Source: an uncultured Collinsella sp. (GTDB lineage Bacteria > Actinomycetota > Coriobacteriia > Coriobacteriales > Coriobacteriaceae). Taken from it: a stretch of DNA of 10,866 bases. Numbering within the stretch: position 1 is the stretch's first letter; every line of letters starts with the position of its first letter. Positions 1 through 6,327 of this stretch are shown here, piece after piece. Location: positions 1 to 10,866 of the forward strand of contig CAUFWM010000045.1 in assembly GCA_959596505.1 (NCBI GenBank). Direction: 5' to 3'. Below the pieces are notes generated by a model. It did no database searches and was not told the DNA's origin. It worked only from the letters and a program-made list of their open reading frames with translations. The position numbers and the translations under genes were made by a program.

Positions 1-345
1 ACCTGCTCGGTGTTCTTTAAGCTCGCCACGATGATGGATTCGCTCAAGCCGCGTCGTCGTCATGCCGCAACTGGTTTTGGCCGCGGTGTGCGCGTCCACC
101 TGGGTCGCGGTGGCGGCAAGGTGAGCTCGACGGGTTCGACGGCCGAGCGTTTTGCCAAGCGCGTCGCCGCCGACATGGCGCAGCGCCGCGAAGATCGCAC
201 CGCTCGCGAGGCCGAGGCCCGCGCACTCGAGGGCGTGGCCCAGGCCCAGCCCAAGAAAAAGAAGGGTAGCGGAGCCAAGCGCTCTCGCGTAACCAAGTCC
301 GCCCAAGGCATCAAAGTCTCGATGCCGAGCAAAAAGAAGAAGTAA
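1..345 (+). CDS. C-terminal end of an unidentified, very basic protein (5' truncated by window)
   Basis: The frame is open from the first base and runs 114 codons to a TAA at 343-345. No ribosome binding site precedes the in-frame GTG at 10 or the ATG pair at 31-36, so this is most likely the tail of a longer protein that begins upstream. The visible part starts with a short hydrophobic stretch (VFFKLATMM), passes through a basic Gly/Arg region (LKPRRR, GFGRG, HLGRGGG) and a charged, probably helical segment rich in Arg, Glu and Ala, and ends in a low-complexity Lys/Ser tail with KKKK at the C terminus. Such tails are common on RNA- or DNA-binding proteins, but I recognise no domain and give no function. 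Codon use (G/C at third positions) matches the neighbours, which supports real coding. The next gene is separated by about 100 bases with its own candidate promoter, so this gene probably belongs to a different transcript. Confidence 0.6.
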   Translation, partial: TCSVFFKLATMMDSLKPRRRHAATGFGRGVRVHLGRGGGKVSSTGSTAERFAKRVAADMAQRREDRTAREAEARALEGVAQAQPKKKKGSGAKRSRVTKSAQGIKVSMPSKKKK

Positions 346-376
346 CTACGCGCCCTGGCGATGTTGAATTGGTGCC

Positions 377-408
377 TTGCTCCTGTAGGGCCGTGGCGAT
401 GTTATGCT
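377..408 (+). promoter_or_regulatory. candidate sigma-70 promoter of the zinc-ribbon protein gene
   Basis: TATGCT at 403-408 is a plausible -10 box, preceded by TG at 400-401 (extended -10 form). TTGCTC at 377-382 could serve as -35, but the 20-nt spacer is longer than ideal. It lies in a short AT-richer gap about 40 bases before the GTG start at 449. The call rests on box similarity alone. Confidence 0.35.
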
Positions 409-448
409 CTAACCTCGATTATTTGAATTGCTTCGAAAAGAGGATGCC

Positions 449-1591
449 GTGATCTGCCCGCATTGCCTTAAGACTATCGAGGACGGCGCCTCGTTCTGCC
501 CCTACTGCAACGCCTATGTGGGTCCGGGCGATGGTCCCGAGCACACCGAATTCGTGTTCTGTGAGGGCTGCGGTGCCCGTCTTTCTCCGCATGATCGTAC
601 GTGCCCCAAATGCGGACGCCCCGCTCCGGGTATCCTCTCCGAGGATGCGGCAGCATCCGACCTGGCAGCGGGCCGCACGGCGGGCTTTCCGCGCCTAACG
701 CAAGAGCAGATCGATACCGAGGTGCCGCATGCGCCGGCCTCTGCCGCTGCGGTGCTTTCGGACGCCGCCGACCCCAATGAGACCTGCGTGCTGCCAGCTT
801 TCGATAAGGATTTCGGTATCCCCAAGGTCGAAATTCCCACGCCCGTTTCCCTGCATGACGATGCTCAAAAACCCAAGCGCAAGGTGCACCCCGACGAGGA
901 CGCCTATCACAAGCATAAGCGTCATATTCCCAAGCCGCTCATTATCATCGCGGTCCTTGCCGTCGTGTGCGGTGGTGCCTATTGGTTCGTGACGACCGAT
1001 CCCATGGGTGTTATGCCTGGCTTCTACGACCAGTTTGGCCAAGCTGCACAAACCACCTTCCCCACGCGTCAAAAGGGCGAGGCGACTGAGGACGATACCA
1101 AGCAGGGCGATTCTGCCGAGGTGGTTCAGGAAGAAACCGTGCTCACCGATGATCAGCTCTATACCAGGCTCGATGGTCTGTATCAGACCATCGTGTCCTA
1201 CGCTGACGAGGACCAGATCGGCGAGGTCATCGATTCCTTTAACAACGGTTATCTCCGAACGCCGCTGTCCACCCGTCAGGAGCTGTCGCAGAGTGCCTAC
1301 GCCCTACGCGACCAGATCAAAAAGACGCAAGATGAGCTCAACAACCTGAAAGTACAGGACGATACGGTCTATGCGGATGACATCGCCCACTTAAAGCAGC
1401 TTGCCGAGTGGATGTATGAGCGCGTCGACGTGATCTGCCAGAGCTGGGATATCTCGCTGGCCATTCCCGATGGCGAGTCGATGAGTTCCCACCAAAGCGA
1501 GATCCTGGCGCCCATCGCGCAGGGCGGCAACAGCGCGCTGAACCAGTACGATGCCAATGTGGGTTCCTGGAAGCCGCAGCAGCGTTCCTAA
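449..1591 (+). CDS. double zinc-ribbon, single-span membrane protein of unknown function
   Basis: A 380-residue protein. I chose GTG 449 because AAAGAGG (437-443) sits 5 nt upstream and the protein then begins MICPHC, the usual opening of a zinc-ribbon protein; an in-frame TTG at 428 would add seven residues but has no ribosome binding site. Two CxxC...CxxC ribbons are visible: C3/C6/C17/C20 and C38/C41/C52/C55. A disordered Ala/Pro/Asp-rich linker follows (about 60-140), then a basic Lys/His/Arg stretch (141-162) and one transmembrane helix (about 163-181). By the positive-inside rule the ribbons are cytoplasmic and residues 182-380 are outside. The outer part has an acidic linker (about 208-235) and then a mostly helical domain that I do not recognise. 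Zinc ribbon plus single helix is a common layout in Gram-positive envelope proteins of unknown role. No enzyme motif is visible. It appears to be a single-gene unit, since the next gene has its own strong promoter. Confidence 0.85.
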   Translation: MICPHCLKTIEDGASFCPYCNAYVGPGDGPEHTEFVFCEGCGARLSPHDRTCPKCGRPAPGILSEDAAASDLAAGRTAGFPRLTQEQIDTEVPHAPASAAAVLSDAADPNETCVLPAFDKDFGIPKVEIPTPVSLHDDAQKPKRKVHPDEDAYHKHKRHIPKPLIIIAVLAVVCGGAYWFVTTDPMGVMPGFYDQFGQAAQTTFPTRQKGEATEDDTKQGDSAEVVQEETVLTDDQLYTRLDGLYQTIVSYADEDQIGEVIDSFNNGYLRTPLSTRQELSQSAYALRDQIKKTQDELNNLKVQDDTVYADDIAHLKQLAEWMYERVDVICQSWDISLAIPDGESMSSHQSEILAPIAQGGNSALNQYDANVGSWKPQQRS

Positions 1592-1629
1592 AATTAGTTC
1601 GCCATAGTCGGCATAACCTACGTGCGCAA

Positions 1630-1659
1630 TTGATGTAAACCCGTGCTTATTGCTACAAT
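1630..1659 (+). promoter_or_regulatory. strong extended -10 sigma-70 promoter of the cyclophilin-TPR operon
   Basis: TTGATG at 1630-1635 (-35) and TACAAT at 1654-1659 (-10) are 18 nt apart, with TG at 1651-1652 one base before the -10 (extended -10). The predicted transcript start is near 1666, giving a leader of roughly 33 nt with an AGGAAGG ribosome binding site at 1686-1692. This is the best promoter match in the window. Confidence 0.7.
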
Positions 1660-1698
1660 TCGTACAAATATGCTTTAAACGCACGAGGAAGGAACCAC

Positions 1699-2241
1699 AT
1701 GTTTGGTTTTAAGAAAGAGCTCTACACGCCCGAGTATCAGCTTGTCGGCGACGAGTGCGCCGTAATCGAGACGTCGAAGGGTACCATCAAGGTCAAGTTT
1801 GACGGCGAGGGCGCTCCCATTCATGTCGCGAACTTCTGCGAGCTTTCCACGATGGGCTTCTATGATGGCCTTAAGTTCCATCGCTATGTGCCCGGTTTTG
1901 TTATCCAGGGCGGCGACCCCAATACCCGCGACATGTCCGGCGCCGACGTCGCTGCCGGTCTTGAGGGCCCCGACGGTATGCCCGGTACCGGTGGCCCCGG
2001 CTACTGCATCAAGGGCGAGTTTGCCACCAATCCGCGCAACAGCCATGTCGATGGCGCCCTTGCCATGGCACGCTCCATGGACCCCGATTCCGCGGGTTCG
2101 CAGTTCTACTTCTGCCTGGGTGCCCAGCATAACCTCGATTCCGGTTACACCGTCTTTGGTACCACGGTCGAGGGTCTCGATGTGATTTCGCAGCTGCGTG
2201 CCGGCGACGAGATCGTCCATGTCGAGATCGTTCACGAGTAA
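1699..2241 (+). CDS. cyclophilin-type peptidyl-prolyl cis-trans isomerase
   Basis: A 180-residue cyclophilin, a family that catalyses cis-trans isomerisation of Xaa-Pro bonds and assists folding. The core covers roughly residues 20-180. The signature FHRYVPGFVIQGGDP lies at 60-74, with the expected active-site Arg62, Phe67 and Gln70. The second block GSQFYFCL is at 133-140 and YTVFG at 150-154. Aligning by eye with human cyclophilin A, the residue equivalent to Trp121 is Asn145 and that equivalent to His126 is Tyr150, so poor cyclosporin binding is likely. A Gly/Pro-rich segment (about 76-104) separates the two blocks, as in many bacterial members. There is no signal peptide or lipobox, so it should be cytoplasmic. 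ATG 1699 is supported by AGGAAGG 6 nt upstream. The next gene starts 11 nt after the stop, so the two are co-transcribed. The family assignment is firm; the client proteins are unknown. Confidence 0.95.
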   Translation: MFGFKKELYTPEYQLVGDECAVIETSKGTIKVKFDGEGAPIHVANFCELSTMGFYDGLKFHRYVPGFVIQGGDPNTRDMSGADVAAGLEGPDGMPGTGGPGYCIKGEFATNPRNSHVDGALAMARSMDPDSAGSQFYFCLGAQHNLDSGYTVFGTTVEGLDVISQLRAGDEIVHVEIVHE

Positions 2242-2252
2242 AGGGGACTTCC

Positions 2253-3557
2253 TTGAATAGCCAGCTGATCCAACAGGGCCGCGCCGCTTACCGCGCGGGT
2301 GATTTTTCTGCTGCAGCCCAGATGCTTGGGGCGGCAAAGACTCCCGATGAGATTATGGGCGAGGCCGATCACCTTCGTGGCAACGCCTTGATGCACCTTG
2401 GCATGTATGCCGAGGCCGCCGAGGCCTATGCCGCCGCCCTCAACGACGGTACCTACGGCAAGCGCGGCGCGCTGCTCACCAACCGCGGCAAGGCGCTCGC
2501 CGCCGTGGGCGACTACACGACGGCCGCTCAGGCTTTCTCTGCCGCTACGCAGGATGCTTCCTATGCCACGCCGTTCAAGGCCTATCTGGGCCTGGGCAAT
2601 GCGCTGTTCCAGTCGGGCGACTATGCCAACGCGGGAACCGCCTTCCGTCAGGCTGCCATCGACGGCGCCAATCCGGCTCCTGCCGCCGCACTCGGCGAGC
2701 TCGGTCGTTGCTTCATTAAGCTCGGCCGTCCGGCGGATGCCGTGGAGACCTACCGCACGGCTATCGACTTTGCCGGCCCCCGCGACGACACGCGTGCGCT
2801 CAACGCCGGCATGGGTCAGGCGCTTTCTGCCGCCGGCCGTCCCTCCGACGCACTCGACGCCTTTAACGCCGCTACTGCCGATGGCATCTACCAGCTCACC
2901 TCCGAGCAGGCCGATGAGCTTGCCCGCGTGCACGATTCGCTTGCCGCGCTGTCTGCCCAGACGGCTATGGCCACGGCTCCGGCGCCCGCGATGGACGCTC
3001 CTGCCGTCGATCCGCTCGATCCTACGGGCGCGACCGGTCAGTTTATGCCCGATCCCTCGGACACCGGCTTCTTTACGCTGTCCGAGTCCGAGATGGTCCA
3101 GCAGGACCGTCAGGATCGTAAGCAGGCCAAGGTCCGTCGTCGCCATCGCCACACGGGTCTTAAAGTCTTCATCGTGCTGCTTCTGCTCATTTTGATCGCC
3201 GCGGGCGGTCTGGGCTTTGCCTACACGCGCGGCTTTGGCTTCCCGTCTCAGGAGTCTGTCGTTACCGATCTGTTCCAGGCTGCCGGCGACGGTGACGCCG
3301 CAAAGGCCGAGTCTTGCCTGGCCTCGAGCCTGTCCGAGGACGCTAAGTCGATGATCATCTCCTCGATTCCGCAGGGTGCCACCGTGTCCGTCGAGGGCAT
3401 GGATCAGTCCATGACCGAGACGACCGCCAAGGTGAAGGCATCGCTGTCCAAGGGCGGCGAGCAGGAGTACACCGTCAAATTCGTGCGCTCCGACAACCAT
3501 ATCGGCTGGGCCGTTTCTTCGCTCGATATGGATTTCTCGGCTGCTGACAACCAGTAG
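2253..3557 (+). CDS. TPR-repeat protein with one transmembrane helix and an extracytoplasmic NTF2-like tail
   Basis: A 434-residue protein from a TTG start with AAGGGGA (2241-2247) 5 nt upstream. Residues 1-210 hold about five to six tetratricopeptide-type helix pairs (near 5-24, 38-66, 73-99, 107-135, 143-170 and 181-209) with the typical Gly/Ala and Tyr/Ala pattern, such as GNALMHLGMYAEAAEAY; TPRs bind other proteins. A Pro/Ala/Asp linker (about 235-285) leads to a very basic stretch (KVRRRHRH, 293-300) and a transmembrane helix (about 304-323). Residues after about 330 are therefore outside. Their opening (ESVVTDLFQAAGDGDAAKAE) followed by beta-type strands recalls small NTF2-like domains such as DUF4878; this is inference from pattern only. 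Tandem stops (TAG, TGA) end the gene and a hairpin follows. It probably shares a transcript with the cyclophilin. It may be a scaffold linking cytoplasm and envelope, but its function is not known. Confidence 0.88.
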   Translation: MNSQLIQQGRAAYRAGDFSAAAQMLGAAKTPDEIMGEADHLRGNALMHLGMYAEAAEAYAAALNDGTYGKRGALLTNRGKALAAVGDYTTAAQAFSAATQDASYATPFKAYLGLGNALFQSGDYANAGTAFRQAAIDGANPAPAAALGELGRCFIKLGRPADAVETYRTAIDFAGPRDDTRALNAGMGQALSAAGRPSDALDAFNAATADGIYQLTSEQADELARVHDSLAALSAQTAMATAPAPAMDAPAVDPLDPTGATGQFMPDPSDTGFFTLSESEMVQQDRQDRKQAKVRRRHRHTGLKVFIVLLLLILIAAGGLGFAYTRGFGFPSQESVVTDLFQAAGDGDAAKAESCLASSLSEDAKSMIISSIPQGATVSVEGMDQSMTETTAKVKASLSKGGEQEYTVKFVRSDNHIGWAVSSLDMDFSAADNQ

Positions 3558-3579
3558 TGACCTTATGGGATTTAGCTTT

Positions 3580-3612
3580 GCCCGGCGCTTCACCGCAAGT
3601 GAGGCGCCGGGC
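3580..3612 (+). terminator. strong stem-loop closing the cyclophilin-TPR operon
   Basis: GCCCGGCGCTTCAC (3580-3593) pairs with GTGAGGCGCCGGGC (3599-3612) over 14 bp with one G-U pair and a 5-nt loop CGCAA. It lies 23 nt after the TPR gene stop. The usual run of T is nearly absent downstream (CTTGCG), so termination may be partial; the hairpin may also protect the upstream mRNA 3' end. Confidence 0.7.
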
Positions 3613-3616
3613 TTGC

Positions 3617-3636
3617 GCTAGTATGATGAGCTAGTA
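3617..3636 (+). promoter_or_regulatory. candidate mreB operon promoter (-10) with overlapping direct repeat
   Basis: TATGAT at 3622-3627 is a good -10 box. The matching -35 position (around 3599-3604) falls in the 3' arm of the hairpin and reads GTGAGG, a poor match, so an activator may be needed or the promoter may be weak. The 7-bp sequence GCTAGTA occurs twice, at 3617-3623 and 3630-3636, with 13 bp between starts, overlapping the -10 box and the predicted transcript start near 3634. This is a possible operator. No other promoter is evident for the six complete genes that follow. Confidence 0.4.
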
Positions 3637-3672
3637 GTTTTCCAGCAATCATCCAACACATCAGGAGTTGCG

Positions 3673-4716
3673 TTGTTTTCTTTGATGGATATGTTCTTCG
3701 GTAGCTATGCGGGCGATCTTGCCATCGACCTCGGCACCGCCAATACGCTTGTCTCCGTGCGCGGCAAGGGCATCGTCATTCGCGAGCCCTCTGTTGTCGC
3801 CATCGACAAGAACGACGAGCGCATCTTGGCGGTCGGTATCGAGGCAAAGCGCATGCTCGGCCGTACGCCCGGCAACATTGTGGCTGTGCGTCCCCTTAAG
3901 GACGGCGTTATCGCCGACTTCGATGTTACCGAGGCCATGCTTCGCTACTTTATCGACAAGGCGTCCGAGAAGCGCTATCCGTGGACTCCGCGTCCGCGTG
4001 TTGTCGTCTGCGTTCCCTCCGGTGTCACGTCGGTTGAGAAGCGCGCTGTCTTTGAGGCCACGATCCAGGCCGGTGCCCGCCAGGCCTATCTGATCGAAGA
4101 GCCCATGGCGGCTGCCATCGGCGCCGACCTGCCCGTCGAGGAACCCACCGGCTCCATGGTCATCGACATCGGTGGCGGTACCACCGAGGTTGCCGTTATC
4201 GCTATGGGCGGCATCGTCGTCTCGCAGTCTATCCGTATTGCCGGCGACGAGTTCGATCAGGCCATCCTCACGCACGTTCGCGATGCCTACAACCTGGCCA
4301 TCGGCGAGCGTACGGCAGAGGACATCAAGATCAAGGTCGGCTCCGCCGTGCCGCTCAAGGATGAGCTCGACGTCGAGGTCAACGGCCGCGACGTGATCAC
4401 CGGTCTGCCCAAGACCGTGCGCATCGAGAGCGAGGAGATTCGTCGCGCACTCAACAAGCCGCTCGACGAGATGGCCAAGGCCGTCAAGGACGCACTCGAC
4501 GCTACGCCTCCCGATCTTGCCTCGGACCTTATGTACTATGGCATTTTGCTGACCGGTGGCGGCGCGCTGCTGCGCGGTCTCGATGTGCGCCTGCGCGATG
4601 AGACCGGCGTTTCGGTCAACGTCAGCCCCACGGCGCTCGATAACGTTGTTAACGGCTGTGCCCGCGTGCTCGAGGCCAATGCGTTTGATGGCGGCTTCGT
4701 CCAGACCAATGCTTAA
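3673..4716 (+). CDS. mreB: rod shape-determining protein MreB (bacterial actin)
   Basis: A 347-residue actin-fold ATPase that forms membrane-bound filaments and guides the lateral-wall synthesis machinery. The actin/Hsp70 nucleotide motifs are all present: phosphate-1 DLGTANTLV (19-27), the connecting segment IEEPMAAAIG (141-150), phosphate-2 DIGGGTTEVAV (165-175) and the adenosine loop LTGGGALLRGLD (293-304). The length is typical of the family. The hydrophobic N-terminal residues (MFSLMDMFFG) could act as a membrane-contact stretch, as in other MreB proteins. The start is TTG 3673, with AGGAG (3663-3667) 5 nt upstream; ATG 3685 is possible but is 17 nt from that site. It is the first gene of the elongasome operon, 21 nt before mreC. 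I see no truncation or altered motif. Confidence 0.98.
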   Translation: MFSLMDMFFGSYAGDLAIDLGTANTLVSVRGKGIVIREPSVVAIDKNDERILAVGIEAKRMLGRTPGNIVAVRPLKDGVIADFDVTEAMLRYFIDKASEKRYPWTPRPRVVVCVPSGVTSVEKRAVFEATIQAGARQAYLIEEPMAAAIGADLPVEEPTGSMVIDIGGGTTEVAVIAMGGIVVSQSIRIAGDEFDQAILTHVRDAYNLAIGERTAEDIKIKVGSAVPLKDELDVEVNGRDVITGLPKTVRIESEEIRRALNKPLDEMAKAVKDALDATPPDLASDLMYYGILLTGGGALLRGLDVRLRDETGVSVNVSPTALDNVVNGCARVLEANAFDGGFVQTNA

Positions 4717-4737
4717 TTTCCAAAAGGTGGATTCCAT

Positions 4738-5736
4738 TTGGCACGATCTTCGGGTTTCTCCACAAATCTGAATACCAAGCGACAATCAACGGGTATGCGC
4801 CCGTTGATTGTTTTCAGCCTGATTTCGGTGTTGCTGCTCACGTTTTATATTCGTGAGGGCGAGACGGGGCCGATTCATGCCGTTCGTTCGGGCGTGACGA
4901 CGATTACCTCGCCGGTGCGTTTTCTGGGCTCGACTGTGGCGGCTCCCTTCAATGCGATCGGTAACGTGTTCTCTAACCTTACGGCGTCACAGGACACGCT
5001 TGACGAGCTTAAGAAGCAAAATGAGGAGCTGACCTCCAAGGTTGCCGAGCTCTCCGAGGCTCAAAAGACCGCCGAGCGACTGGAGGGTCTGGTCGGTCTG
5101 CAGTCGACCTACAACCTCAAGTCCACTGCAGCTCGTATCGTCGGCGCTTCGGGCGATGCCTGGACCTCGACCGTTACCATCGATAAAGGTTCTGCCGACG
5201 GGCTTACCATCAACATGCCTGTGACGAGTTCGGCTGGTGTTATCGGACAGATCATCGAAGTCTCGGCCAAGACGTCCACCGTGCGTCTGATCGGCGATGA
5301 GAACTCGGGCGTGTCCGCTATGGTGCAGGACACGCGCGCCCAGGGCATGCTGCAGGGTCAGGCTGACGGCACGCTGCGTCTTGAGTACGTGAGCGTCGAC
5401 TCCGACGTTAAGGTTGGCGACATCATCGTGACCTCGGGCATTGGCGGTGTGTTCCCCAAGGGCCTTCCGCTCGGCACCGTCTCGTCGGTTGAGAAATCGG
5501 CAAACGACGTGTACTACACCATTGTGGTACGCGCCCAGACGACGGCCGAGAACAACGAGGAAGTGCTGGTCATCACCTCGCTGACCGACGAACAGTCGGC
5601 CTCGGATGAGGACGTGAGCACCGCTAATAGCACGCCGCAGGGAACGTCGCGCGATGCTGCGACCAAGACGAAGGACGAGAGCTCGGATGACGGTTCCGAC
5701 ACGTCCGAGACGACCGATTCCGGCTCGAGCGAATAG
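4738..5736 (+). CDS. mreC: rod shape-determining protein MreC
   Basis: A 332-residue bitopic membrane protein that links MreB to PBP2 and RodA outside the membrane. It has a short cytoplasmic N terminus (1-20), a transmembrane helix (about 21-38), a coiled coil (about 84-120, heptad-like EELTSKVAELSEAQKTAERL), and then the two beta-barrel subdomains of the MreC family (about 125-282). Family landmarks include VTIDKGSADGL (146-155), the GVIGQIIEVS block (167-176) and VTSGIGGVFPKGLPLG (231-246). The last 50 or so residues are a Ser/Thr/Asp/Glu-rich low-complexity tail that would lie outside the cell membrane. The start is TTG 4738, with AAGGTGG (4724-4730) 7 nt upstream. It lies between mreB and mreD in the standard order. 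The assignment is secure from motifs and context; only the tail is unusual. Confidence 0.96.
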   Translation: MARSSGFSTNLNTKRQSTGMRPLIVFSLISVLLLTFYIREGETGPIHAVRSGVTTITSPVRFLGSTVAAPFNAIGNVFSNLTASQDTLDELKKQNEELTSKVAELSEAQKTAERLEGLVGLQSTYNLKSTAARIVGASGDAWTSTVTIDKGSADGLTINMPVTSSAGVIGQIIEVSAKTSTVRLIGDENSGVSAMVQDTRAQGMLQGQADGTLRLEYVSVDSDVKVGDIIVTSGIGGVFPKGLPLGTVSSVEKSANDVYYTIVVRAQTTAENNEEVLVITSLTDEQSASDEDVSTANSTPQGTSRDAATKTKDESSDDGSDTSETTDSGSSE

Positions 5737-5747
5737 GGGGCATGTCC

Positions 5748-6314
5748 ATGGATCTACACGAGCAGGGGATGAGCTCCCGCACGTTTGTAATCGCCGCCAT
5801 CGTGTGCGTGCTGCTGCAGGCAGGCCTGGCACCGCAGATCTCCATTGCGGGCGGTCGCGTCAACTTCATGATTATCCTGGTGTGCCTAAGCGTGTTCTCG
5901 GGCGACCCGACCCGTGCCGTCGTGTGCGGTTTTTGCAGCGGCTTGTTTTATGACCTGTCCGCTGCCGTGCCGGTGGGAGTTATGTCGCTCCTGCTGACCG
6001 TGGGTTCTTTTGCCCTGGTGCACAGCGCTGCCGGTCAAACGAGCGGTACCCCGAGTGCGCGCGGCATCACTGTGGGCGCCTTTGCGCTCGTCATTAATGT
6101 GATCTACAGCATCATCTTGCTGTTTATGGGTATGGAGACGAGCTTTGTCGTGGCGATCTTCGGCCATGCGCTGCCGTCTTCGATCCTGACGGGTCTGGTT
6201 GCCATTCCGTTTTTGATGTCCGGCGTCGTGCCGCAGTCCGGTTATGGATTCTCCGCACGTGGCGGACGCCAGACGGGCATGCGCTTTAAGCCCAAGACCC
6301 GTAAGCTCAAATAG
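5748..6314 (+). CDS. mreD: rod shape-determining protein MreD
   Basis: A 188-residue polytopic membrane protein with about five hydrophobic helices, the membrane partner of MreC in the elongasome. The conserved MreD block is visible as GFCSGLFYDLSAAVPVGV. The C-terminal 25 residues or so are basic (RGGRQTGMRFKPKTRKLK), as expected for a cytoplasmic tail. Two ATG codons are possible, at 5742 and 5748. The ribosome binding site AGGGGG (5735-5740, overlapping the mreC stop) is only 1 nt from the first and 7 nt from the second, so I chose 5748; the choice adds or removes only two residues. The gene lies 11 nt after mreC and 13 nt before the PBP2 gene. MreD diverges strongly in sequence, so context carries part of the call. 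Confidence 0.93.
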   Translation: MDLHEQGMSSRTFVIAAIVCVLLQAGLAPQISIAGGRVNFMIILVCLSVFSGDPTRAVVCGFCSGLFYDLSAAVPVGVMSLLLTVGSFALVHSAAGQTSGTPSARGITVGAFALVINVIYSIILLFMGMETSFVVAIFGHALPSSILTGLVAIPFLMSGVVPQSGYGFSARGGRQTGMRFKPKTRKLK

Positions 6315-6327
6315 GGGAGGCTCGTAG

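Noticed and set aside
356..403. 10-bp direct repeat TGGCGATGTT at 356-365 and 394-403
   Set aside because: Two short copies in a small gap, with no third copy and no link to a recognisable site; it may be chance.
428..448. TTG at 428 as the start of the zinc-ribbon gene
   Set aside because: It has no upstream ribosome binding site and would overlap the one that serves GTG 449.
1592..1629. Possible terminator after the zinc-ribbon gene
   Set aside because: Only a three-base GCC/GGC pairing with mismatched flanks can be drawn, and there is no T-run.
2232..3593. A 453-codon open frame on the minus strand, longer than the sense gene
   Set aside because: It mirrors the TPR gene, whose G/C-ending codons rarely give stops in the opposite frame. 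Its translation is Arg/Gly/His-rich without domains, while the sense frame has clear TPRs and a membrane helix.
3661..4785. A 374-codon minus-strand frame opposite mreB
   Set aside because: mreB is unmistakable on the + strand; the opposite frame is a codon-bias shadow with no recognisable motif.
5742..5747. ATG at 5742 as the mreD start
   Set aside because: It is only 1 nt from the ribosome binding site; ATG 5748 has normal spacing.
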